From Myxococcales bacterium (lineage in GTDB: Bacteria; Myxococcota_A; Bradymonadia; UBA7976; UBA1532), in contig JACKDP010000007.1 in the NCBI GenBank assembly GCA_020633435.1, forward strand, positions 124,001 through 188,000: a stretch of DNA of 64,000 bases, given 5' to 3'. Below are positions 36,473 to 43,688 of the stretch, in pieces. Numbering within the stretch: position 1 is the stretch's first letter; every line of letters starts with the position of its first letter. The notes beneath the pieces were generated by a model. It saw only the letters and a program-made list of their open reading frames with translations. It was not told where the DNA came from and ran no database searches. Made by a program: the position numbers and the translations under genes.

Positions 36473-37077
36473 TCCGCGTCTTCCTGGCCGACGATCACGC
36501 GGTCGTGCGCATGGGCCTGCGGGCCCTCCTGGCCACGGCCCCCGACGTCGAGGTGGTGGGGGAGGCCTGCCATGGGCGGCAGGTGCTGGAGGCGGCCGAG
36601 GCCGACGACTGGACGGCGGACGTCCTGCTGCTCGACCTGTCCCTGCCCCGGGTGAGCGGCATCGAGGTCCTCACGCGGCTGGCGAAGCTGCGGCCCACCC
36701 TGCGCGTGCTGGTGCTCTCCATGTACGCCGAGGAGCAGTACGCCGACCACGTGGCCCGCCTGGGGGCGGCCGGCTACGTCGCCAAGGACCGCTCCGAGGA
36801 GGAGCTGCTCACGGCGGTGCGGACGGTGGCCCAGGGGCGCTCGTACTTCAGCCGTCGGCCGAACCCCCAGCAGGCCACGCCCCTCGCGGGGCTCAGCACC
36901 CGGCAGTTCCAGGTGTTCTCGCTGGTGGTGGCGGGCCACACCGTCTCCGAGATCGCCGCCGAGCTCAACGTCGGGGTGAGCACGGTGAGCACCCACCTGG
37001 GCCAGGTGAAGCTGCGGCTCGGCGTGCACTCCGTCGCGGAGCTGGTCGCCTACGCCCACCGCCTCGACCTCGCCTGA
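36469..37077 (+). CDS. Response regulator, NarL/FixJ family
   Basis: 202 aa. Receiver domain with acidic pocket Asp8-Asp9, phospho-acceptor Asp56 (LLLDLSLP) and Lys (YVAKDRS). A LuxR-type helix-turn-helix occupies 143-200 (LSTRQFQVFSLVVAGHTVSE). It is the cognate partner of the overlapping kinase gene. In the HTH, FQVFSLVVAGHTVSEIA differs slightly from the usual EREVLxLLAxGxSNKEIA. Confidence 0.92.
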   Translation: MIRVFLADDHAVVRMGLRALLATAPDVEVVGEACHGRQVLEAAEADDWTADVLLLDLSLPRVSGIEVLTRLAKLRPTLRVLVLSMYAEEQYADHVARLGAAGYVAKDRSEEELLTAVRTVAQGRSYFSRRPNPQQATPLAGLSTRQFQVFSLVVAGHTVSEIAAELNVGVSTVSTHLGQVKLRLGVHSVAELVAYAHRLDLA

Positions 37078-37084
37078 GCCGCGG

Positions 37085-37984
37085 TCAGGGACAGCAGCGA
37101 TACATGGTGGGCTGACCCGTGATGGGGAACGGCCCGCTCTGGGTGCCCCACGCGGGCGGCGACCCGGCCACCTCCACGTGGCTCTTGCACGTCCGCGCCG
37201 GCTGCGCCTGGCCGACGGAGATCCAGGTGTTGGGGCCGTCGCCCGTCGCGACCCAGACGTCCCCGGCCGGGGAGCCCGCCAGCGGCTTGCCGCCCTGGCA
37301 GAGCGCGCCGCGCTTGCACAGCTTCATGCCGTGCTCGGCGCACTTGTCGGCGGCCGCTTGCCACGTGGCGCCCTTCGCGGCGTGGTAGGCCGGCGGCAGG
37401 CAGCTCGCGTCGGGCACGGTGAAGACGCCCCAGATGTTGAGGCCGCCGCCCCCCTGCTTGACCTGGATGACGCCCTTCTTCTGGACGGCCGCGGCGATCT
37501 GGGTCCGCCAGGCGTTCCCGGCGGGCGCCGCCCCGAAGAGCGCGCCGGGCCAGCCCTGGATGAGGGACTGGCGGAGGACGGCGCTGGCGGGCCCGTTCAC
37601 GTCGTCGGCGATCGCCGTCGTGTCCTTGACCACGAGGTTCCAGCAGTCCTTCGGGGGGACCTTGGTGACCTTGAGGCACTGCCCGACCAGCGCGGTGCCT
37701 TTGCGCAGGGCCGACCACAAGGCCTCCGGGTTGATCGCGGGCGCGACGTTCACGCAGACCTGCGGGTGCGCGAGCTGTACGCCGCGGAGCGTCGCGGGGG
37801 TCCTGGCGCAGGCGGCCTCCCAGCTCCCGTCGACGTCCCAGAGCACCGCGGCGAGGGCGCGCATGGCCGGCGCGGCGACCCGGTCGACGCAGCCATTGTC
37901 CTTGAAGTCGCCCCACCGCGGGGCGGCGAGCGCGGGTGAGGCGGCGAGGGCCGAGAGCGAGAGCAGGGCGACCAGACGCTTCAT
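37085..37984 (-). CDS. Exported Cys-containing protein
   Basis: 299 aa from ATG 37984. The signal peptide MKRLVALLSLSALAASPALA ends at residue 20. The mature protein has several cysteines, and the C-terminal region (AEHGMKLCKRGALCQGG, GDVWVATGDGPNTWISVG, MYRCCP) resembles carbohydrate- or lectin-like modules of myxobacterial secreted proteins, but no family was assigned. It is convergent with the response regulator (7 bp between stops). Confidence 0.75.
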   Translation of the reverse strand: MKRLVALLSLSALAASPALAAPRWGDFKDNGCVDRVAAPAMRALAAVLWDVDGSWEAACARTPATLRGVQLAHPQVCVNVAPAINPEALWSALRKGTALVGQCLKVTKVPPKDCWNLVVKDTTAIADDVNGPASAVLRQSLIQGWPGALFGAAPAGNAWRTQIAAAVQKKGVIQVKQGGGGLNIWGVFTVPDASCLPPAYHAAKGATWQAAADKCAEHGMKLCKRGALCQGGKPLAGSPAGDVWVATGDGPNTWISVGQAQPARTCKSHVEVAGSPPAWGTQSGPFPITGQPTMYRCCP

Positions 37985-38170
37985 CACGACTCCTGAGCGG
38001 GCCGGGGGCAGTACCGCGACCGTAGCGGGTGGCGAGGCCCCCGCACATCGTCGCAGTTGGAGCCGACCCTCGAACTTCTTCGAGGGGGCCGGCGGGCATG
38101 ATGGGAGTAGCTGGTCAGAAGGCCCTCTGCTAGCCTCGAAGGCGGGGTCGACGGGCAAGGGCAGGGAGCG

Positions 38171-39658
38171 ATGACGCAGACGAGTGTCAGCAGGTGGCTG
38201 TGGCTCTGCGCCGTGAGCGGCGTGGTGGGCTGTGACGACGGGGGCGGTGGTGGATCCGCGGCGGATGGCGGGCGGGCAGACGGCGCCGTGGTCGCCGACG
38301 CCGGGCGTGCGGACGGGGCGAGGCCCGACGCCCGGGTGCCGGGGGACGCCGGCCCGGCCGACGCGCGGGTGGGCGACGCCGGCCTGAGGGACGCCGCCCC
38401 GGGGGACGCCAGCCCGGGGGACGCCAGCCCGGGGGACGCCGGCCCCGACGCGGCGGTCGGCTCCTGCGTGCCTCCCCCCGGCTGCCGGGCCGAGGGCCCA
38501 GCCTGCGATGGCGGAGCCCGCGTCGTCTGCGCGCTCGATGGCGATGGCTGCCTGCAGGCGGTGGAGCGGACGCCCTGCGACGCCGGCACGGTGTGCGTCG
38601 TCGGTGCGGGCGGTCCGGCCTGTGAGGTGGGCATCTGCACCGCCGATCACCGGCTGAGCTGCGCGGACGCCGGCCGGCGCATCCCGGGCACGACGGTCGG
38701 CGGCAGCCGGGTCTACAACAACTACCAGGGACCGCCCGGCGCCCGGTTCTACGCCGCCGAAGAGCGCATCATCGGGTTCGCGGATCCCGGCTTCAACGTC
38801 GCCCGGATCATGCTGTACTACGACGTCAATGTCGCCGACCTGGATCTCTTCGGCTATGGCGACCGGGTCGCCTGCGGTGACGTGGAGGCCGAGGTCGCCC
38901 ACGTCTCCAACGGCACCGGTCCGTTCGAGTCGGAGCTGCTGCTGACCCGCCCGAACCGGACCAGCTGGCTGGTGATCGACCAGTACGACGAGTCCGGGAT
39001 GGCGCAGGGTGCACCCTACGAGATCGAGGTGACGTGCACCCCCGTGGTCTGCGGCGATGGCAACGTGGAGAGCTGGGCCGAGGCGTGCGACGACGGCAAC
39101 GAAGACGCGGGCGACGGGTGCAGCCCGACGTGCGAGATCGAGCCCGGCTTCCAGTGCGTCGGGGGCATCAACCAGCGCTCGATGTGCAGCCCGGCGCCCT
39201 GTGGCGACGGCATGATCCAGCAGCCGGCGGAGGCCTGCGACGACGGCGGGCGGGCGGCCGGCGATGGCTGCGACGCCAATTGTCGGGTGGAGTTCGGCCA
39301 GACGTGTGACGGCACCCCATCCGTCTGTCGCGCCTTGCCTGTACGGGGTCCCTACGCGCCGGGCGAAGCCATCGAGCTCATCGAGGGTGGCCCGCTGGCG
39401 ATCCACGACGCCGACGACTGGTACGTGGCGTTCTCGGCCGACGTCGTGCTGTCGGGGGCCCTGCGGGTGACGGTGGGGATCGGCAACGCCGACCTGACCA
39501 TCTCGAACGCTGAAGGCACCGTCCTGGAGCTGAACCGGGACGCCCGGGACGAGGAGTGGCAGGACCTGGCGCTGCCAGCTGGCCTCTACCGCTTCCGGCC
39601 CGCCGCGTGGACGGCCATCGACCGCTACACCTTGACGCTCGAGACCGCGGCCCCCTGA
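38171..39658 (+). CDS. DUF4215 Cys-rich lipoprotein, copy A
   Basis: 495 aa. The signal peptide has lipobox VVGC, then a poly-Gly stretch and an Ala/Asp/Gly linker with PGDAS repeats. A Cys-rich domain follows, then a beta-sandwich (about 170-285), two DUF4215 repeats (CGDGNVESWAEACDDGNEDA and CGDGMIQQPAEACDDGG) and a C-terminal beta domain resembling a pre-peptidase (PPC) domain (DDWYVAFSADVVLSGALRVT). DUF4215 is typical of myxobacterial surface proteins. It is nearly duplicated by the next gene. Confidence 0.83.
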   Translation: MTQTSVSRWLWLCAVSGVVGCDDGGGGGSAADGGRADGAVVADAGRADGARPDARVPGDAGPADARVGDAGLRDAAPGDASPGDASPGDAGPDAAVGSCVPPPGCRAEGPACDGGARVVCALDGDGCLQAVERTPCDAGTVCVVGAGGPACEVGICTADHRLSCADAGRRIPGTTVGGSRVYNNYQGPPGARFYAAEERIIGFADPGFNVARIMLYYDVNVADLDLFGYGDRVACGDVEAEVAHVSNGTGPFESELLLTRPNRTSWLVIDQYDESGMAQGAPYEIEVTCTPVVCGDGNVESWAEACDDGNEDAGDGCSPTCEIEPGFQCVGGINQRSMCSPAPCGDGMIQQPAEACDDGGRAAGDGCDANCRVEFGQTCDGTPSVCRALPVRGPYAPGEAIELIEGGPLAIHDADDWYVAFSADVVLSGALRVTVGIGNADLTISNAEGTVLELNRDARDEEWQDLALPAGLYRFRPAAWTAIDRYTLTLETAAP

Positions 39659-39664
39659 AGGGGG

Positions 39665-39680
39665 GCTGCCTCTCGGCAGC
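39665..39680 (+). terminator. Hairpin after DUF4215 copy A
   Basis: GCTGCC-TCTC-GGCAGC, 6 bp after the stop codon, no T-run. It is followed at 39686-39703 by a second perfect hairpin, CACATCCG-TG-CGGATGTG. The pair lies between the two duplicated genes. Confidence 0.45.
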
Positions 39681-39771
39681 GTCGACACATCCGTGCGGAT
39701 GTGAGGAGTGGAAGGTCTCGCGCGGTCATGCTACCTGTGTCCTTGGAGCAATCGGGCCCTGGCAGGGACGC

Positions 39772-41244
39772 ATGAATCGGGTAGTGACTGGATGGTGGCT
39801 GTGGCTCTGCGCCGTGAGCGGCGTGGTGGGCTGTGACGACGGGGGCGGTGGCGGCTCCGCGGCGGATGGCGGGCGGGCAGACGGCGCCATGGTCGCCGAC
39901 GCCGGGCGTGCGGACGGGGCGAGGCCCGACGCCCGGGCGCCGGGGGACGCCGGGCCGGCCGACGCGCGGGTGGGCGACGCCAGCCCCGGTGACGCCAGCC
40001 CGGGGGACGCCAGCCCGGCGGACGCCAGCCCGGACGCGGCGGTCGGCGCCTGCGTGCCTCCCCCCGGCTGCCGGGCCGAGGGCCCAGCCTGCGATGGCGG
40101 GGCCCGCGTCGTCTGCGCGCTCGATGGCGATGGCTGCCTGCAGGCGGTGGAGCGGACGCCCTGCGACGCCGGCACGGTGTGTGTCGTCGGTGCGGGCGGT
40201 CCGGCCTGTGAGGTGGGCATCTGTACCGCCGATCACATGCTGAGCTGCGCGGACGCCGGCCGGCGCATTCCGGGCACGACGGTCGGCGGCAGCCGGGTCT
40301 ACAACAACTACCGGGGACCGCTCGGCACGCAGCACTACGGGGCCGAGGAGCGCATCATCGGGTTCGCGGATCCAGCGTTCAACCACGTCACCATCACCGT
40401 GCACTTCGACAACAATGTCGCCGACCTGGATCTCTTCAACTACGGCGACCGGGTCTCCTGCGGCGACCAGGAAGCGGAGGTCTACCACTTCTCGAACGGC
40501 ACCGGTCCCTCCGAGCGCGAGCGGCTGCTGACCCGCCCGGACCAGACGAGCTGGCTGGTGATCGACCAGTACGACGAGTCCGAGATGGCGCCGGGGGTAC
40601 CCTACGAGATCGAGGTGACGTGCACCCCGGTGGTCTGCGGCGACGGCATCACGGAGAGCTGGGCCGAGGCGTGCGACGACGGCAACGAGGACGCGGGCGA
40701 CGGGTGCAGCCCGACGTGCGAGATCGAGCCCGACTTCCAGTGCGTCGGGGGCATCAACCAGCGATCGATGTGCAGCCCGGCGCCCTGTGGCGACAGCGCG
40801 ATCCAGCAGCCGGCGGAGTCCTGCGACGACGGCGGCCGGGAGCCCGGCGATGGCTGCGACGCCAGCTGTCGCGAAGAGTTCGGCTATGTCTGTGAGGGCG
40901 AACCATCGGTCTGTGGTCGCCGGCCCTTTCGGGGGCCCTACGTCCCCGGCGAGGTCATCGAGCCCATGCGGGGTGGCCCCCTGGCGATCCACCACGCCGA
41001 CTTCTGGTACGTGGAGTTCTCCGCCGACGTCGTGCTGTCGGGGGCCCTGCGGGTGACGGTGGGCATCGGCAACGCCGACCTGACCATCTGGAACGCCGAG
41101 GGCGCTGTCCTGGAGCTGCACCGCGACGTCCGGGACGAGGTGTGGCAGGACCTCCGGTTGCCAGCCGGCCTCTACAAGTTCGCGGCGATCGCCTGGTCGG
41201 ACATCGACCGCTACACCCTGACGCTCGAGACCGCGGCCCCCTGA
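39772..41244 (+). CDS. DUF4215 Cys-rich lipoprotein, copy B
   Basis: 490 aa from ATG 39772. The domain order is the same as in copy A, with long stretches identical at nucleotide level (signal sequence, linker, first Cys-rich domain, both DUF4215 repeats). Differences cluster in the beta-sandwich (for example NHVTITVHFDNNVADLDLFN against NVARIMLYYDVNVADLDLFG) and in the second repeat. Recent tandem duplication followed by divergence of the putative ligand-facing domain is the simplest reading. The linker lengths differ slightly. Confidence 0.83.
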   Translation: MNRVVTGWWLWLCAVSGVVGCDDGGGGGSAADGGRADGAMVADAGRADGARPDARAPGDAGPADARVGDASPGDASPGDASPADASPDAAVGACVPPPGCRAEGPACDGGARVVCALDGDGCLQAVERTPCDAGTVCVVGAGGPACEVGICTADHMLSCADAGRRIPGTTVGGSRVYNNYRGPLGTQHYGAEERIIGFADPAFNHVTITVHFDNNVADLDLFNYGDRVSCGDQEAEVYHFSNGTGPSERERLLTRPDQTSWLVIDQYDESEMAPGVPYEIEVTCTPVVCGDGITESWAEACDDGNEDAGDGCSPTCEIEPDFQCVGGINQRSMCSPAPCGDSAIQQPAESCDDGGREPGDGCDASCREEFGYVCEGEPSVCGRRPFRGPYVPGEVIEPMRGGPLAIHHADFWYVEFSADVVLSGALRVTVGIGNADLTIWNAEGAVLELHRDVRDEVWQDLRLPAGLYKFAAIAWSDIDRYTLTLETAAP

Positions 41245-41256
41245 GAGGTCAGGCGG

Positions 41257-41856
41257 TCAGGCCCCCCGCAGGATGCGCTCGACCAGCTCCCAGCAGCGCT
41301 CGGGGCTCATCAGCATCAAGTCCGCGTCCTGGCCCAGGCCGTGGGGGACGGCGAACGAGGCGCCGCGCAGCAGGCCGGCGATGATCCAGACCCACATCTG
41401 GGTGGGGACGTCGGCGCCGATGGCGCCCTGCTCACGGGCCTCGTCGATGCAGGCGCCGACGAACCGGGCCGAGCGGCCGATGTGGGCGTCGACGCGAGCG
41501 GTGCCGGCCTCGCCGGCGGCGTCGCGCAGGCGCCGGTCGTAGGCCAGCGCCATCAGCTCGGGGTGGGCGCGGACCTTCGCCAGCCGCCGCACGAAGAACG
41601 CCCCCAGCCGCCGCAGCGGATCGGCGATGTCGGTGGGCAGATCCTCGGCCAGCAGCTCGCCGAAGCGCTCGATGGCGGCCTCGACGATGGCGGGCTTGTC
41701 CTTGAAGTGCCGCAGGACGCTGGCATCGCTGAGGCCCACCGCCCGGCCCAGCTCCACCAGCGTGAGGCCGGCGACGCCCGCGTCGGCGAGCAGCCGAAGG
41801 GCGGCGTCGGCGATCTGCCGGCGGCGCTGCGCGGTGGGCAGCCGCGGCGTCACCAT
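41257..41856 (-). CDS. TetR-family transcriptional regulator
   Basis: 199 aa. TetR N-terminal HTH (RRRQIADAALRLLADAGVAG, LVELGRAVGLSDASVLRHFK), followed by a ligand-binding helical domain of typical size. It is divergent from the DUF2202 pair with 148 bp between starts, so these are its likely targets. A TTGACG (41949-41954) in the gap may be the -35 of the DUF2202 promoter. I could not identify a clear palindromic operator. Confidence 0.88.
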   Translation of the reverse strand: MVTPRLPTAQRRRQIADAALRLLADAGVAGLTLVELGRAVGLSDASVLRHFKDKPAIVEAAIERFGELLAEDLPTDIADPLRRLGAFFVRRLAKVRAHPELMALAYDRRLRDAAGEAGTARVDAHIGRSARFVGACIDEAREQGAIGADVPTQMWVWIIAGLLRGASFAVPHGLGQDADLMLMSPERCWELVERILRGA

Positions 41857-42004
41857 GGGGGGGGCAAAGTCGGCACTCGCATGGTGGCCAGTCTAGCGCA
41901 GCCCCGCGTCGGCCGGGAGGCCGAACGACAAAGTTCAGGGCCGGCCCTTGACGGGACCTCCGCGGACGCCATCTTGTAAGTGGATGCTAACAAAGGAGGT
42001 CGCC

Positions 42005-42628
42005 ATGAAGACTCTGCGGACCCTGATCGCGCTCCTGGGCCTGGCCGCGCTCGCGACGTCGGTGGCCGGCTGCGACCCCGACCTGGTGGGGGAGTGGGTG
42101 GTCGAGGGGGCGGGCGAGGCCCAGGTCGCGCCGCCTGTGGAGGCCGACGGCGTGACCCTGATGCGCGAGGAAGAGAAGCTCGCTCGTGACCTCTACCAGG
42201 CGAACTTCGAGCGCTACGGCGTCCAGGTCTTCGGCAACATCACGGCGTCGGAGCAGCGCCACATGGACGCCGTGCTCGGCCTGCTCCAGGCCCGCGGCCT
42301 CCCGGATCCTGCGGCGGGCCAGCCCCGTGGCGTCTTCACCGCGGCCGCCGTCCAGGATTTGTACGACGCGCTGGCCGCCCGGAGCGCCGGCTCCGTCGAG
42401 GACGCCCTGCGGGTGGGGGCCGAGGTCGAGGAGATCGACATCCTCGACCTGCAGCGGCTGCTGGACGAGACCGACGCCGCCGACCTGCTCGACGTCTACG
42501 GCGGCCTCCTCGATGGCTCCCAGAACCACCTGCGGGCCTTCGTCGGTCAGCTCGAGCGCCGCGGCGTGCCGTACCAGCCGCAGCACCTCGACGCGGCCAC
42601 CTTCGCCGCCATCCTGGCCGGCCGCTGA
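42005..42628 (+). CDS. DUF2202 ferritin-like lipoprotein, copy 1
   Basis: 207 aa. The lipobox VAGC ends at Cys22. A DUF2202 domain begins at about residue 50: LMREEEKLARDLYQANFERYG with di-iron-type Glu residues, ASEQRHMDAVLGLL, EIDILDLQRLL and SQNHLRAFVGQLERRG. DUF2202 is a ferritin-like four-helix bundle of unproven function. AAAGGAGG (41992-41999) lies 5 bp before ATG 42005. It is followed 43 bp later by a paralogue. Confidence 0.87.
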   Translation: MKTLRTLIALLGLAALATSVAGCDPDLVGEWVVEGAGEAQVAPPVEADGVTLMREEEKLARDLYQANFERYGVQVFGNITASEQRHMDAVLGLLQARGLPDPAAGQPRGVFTAAAVQDLYDALAARSAGSVEDALRVGAEVEEIDILDLQRLLDETDAADLLDVYGGLLDGSQNHLRAFVGQLERRGVPYQPQHLDAATFAAILAGR

Positions 42629-42671
42629 GCAGCCTCCCTCTGGCAAGTGTCCACTCGCAAAGGAGCGATCG

Positions 42672-43337
42672 ATGCGCACCGCCCTCACCGCCGTCCTCGG
42701 CCTGCTGATCACCGCCTCCGCCGCCGGGGCCTGCCCTCAGGACGACGTGGCCGTGGCGCCCGCCGCCACGCCGCTGGACGCCGACGCCCAGCGTGGCCTC
42801 GTGCAGATGCGCGAGGAGGAGAAGCTGGCCCGCGACGTCTATCAGGCCAACGCCAGGCGCTACGGCCTGCCCATCTTCGGCCACATCGCGGGCTCGGAGC
42901 AGCGCCATCTGGAGACCGTCGGCGGCCTCCTGCAGGCCCGCGGCCTGCCCGACCCCACGGCCGGCAAGGCGCCCGGCCAGTTCGCCTCCCCGACCATGCA
43001 GGCCCTCTTCGACCGCCTCGACGCCCGCAGCGCGACGTCGCTGGAGGAAGCCCTGCGCGTCGGCGCCGAGATCGAGGAGCTGGACATCCGCGACCTGACC
43101 CAGGCCCTCGAGCGGACGCAGGCCGAGGACCTGCGCGCCGTGTACGGCCACCTGATCGCCGCCTCCCACAACCACCTGCGCGCCTACACCCGGCAGCTCG
43201 ACCGCCGCGGCATCACCTACGTCCCCGCGCACCTGCCGCGGGCCCGCTTCGACGCCATCGTCGCCGCCGAGGGCCCTGGCCATGGCGGAGCGTGCGGCGG
43301 CGGAGAGTGCGGCTGCGGCGGGGGCCGCGACGACTGA
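42672..43337 (+). CDS. DUF2202 ferritin-like exported protein, copy 2
   Basis: 221 aa. The signal peptide ends near ASAAGAC, so it is either Sec-cleaved or lipidated. The DUF2202 domain has the same key motifs as copy 1 (MREEEKLARDVYQANARRYG, GSEQRHLETVGGLL, SHNHLRAYTRQLDRRG). It adds a C-terminal His/Cys/Gly tail (HGGACGGGECGCGGG) that could bind metal. AAAGGAGCGATCG precedes ATG 42672. Confidence 0.87.
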   Translation: MRTALTAVLGLLITASAAGACPQDDVAVAPAATPLDADAQRGLVQMREEEKLARDVYQANARRYGLPIFGHIAGSEQRHLETVGGLLQARGLPDPTAGKAPGQFASPTMQALFDRLDARSATSLEEALRVGAEIEELDIRDLTQALERTQAEDLRAVYGHLIAASHNHLRAYTRQLDRRGITYVPAHLPRARFDAIVAAEGPGHGGACGGGECGCGGGRDD

Positions 43338-43688
43338 CCGGCGCTGGCGGGGGGGCTGGCGGACCGACGCCGAGGAGCTGGCGCGGCTGGGGCCTGGATC
43401 CTGCGACCCATTCTCCATCGAAGACGGGCCTCCAACGACGAACTGGCGCCTCGGAATGCAGTGCAGCGTCGAGGCGCTCCGGCGTGTGGCACAGACGCTT
43501 CGGCCTCCCGGCGTCGCGCCGCTGCCGGCGCTCGACATCTGCAGCTTCATGGGCGTCCCCGAGCCGGCAGCCCTCGAAAACGCGGGCCTGCGCCCGATCG
43601 CGCTGCACCTGGAGTCCTTCGGCGGCAGCTCGCCGGCTGGGAGCCAGATCGCCTTCGATCCTGCCCTCGAGCCGCGACGACCAGCCCG
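43338..43688. other. 351-bp region of atypical composition, possible decayed gene
   Basis: No gene is convincingly supported. One plus-strand frame (open 43282-43758) reads protein-like text (ALDICSFMGVPEPAALENAG, LRPIALHLESFGGSSP) but overlaps both neighbouring genes. Its third-position G/C is well below that of the neighbours (CCA, GGA, GCA and CTT codons appear). It may be a remnant of an acquired gene. Confidence 0.3.
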
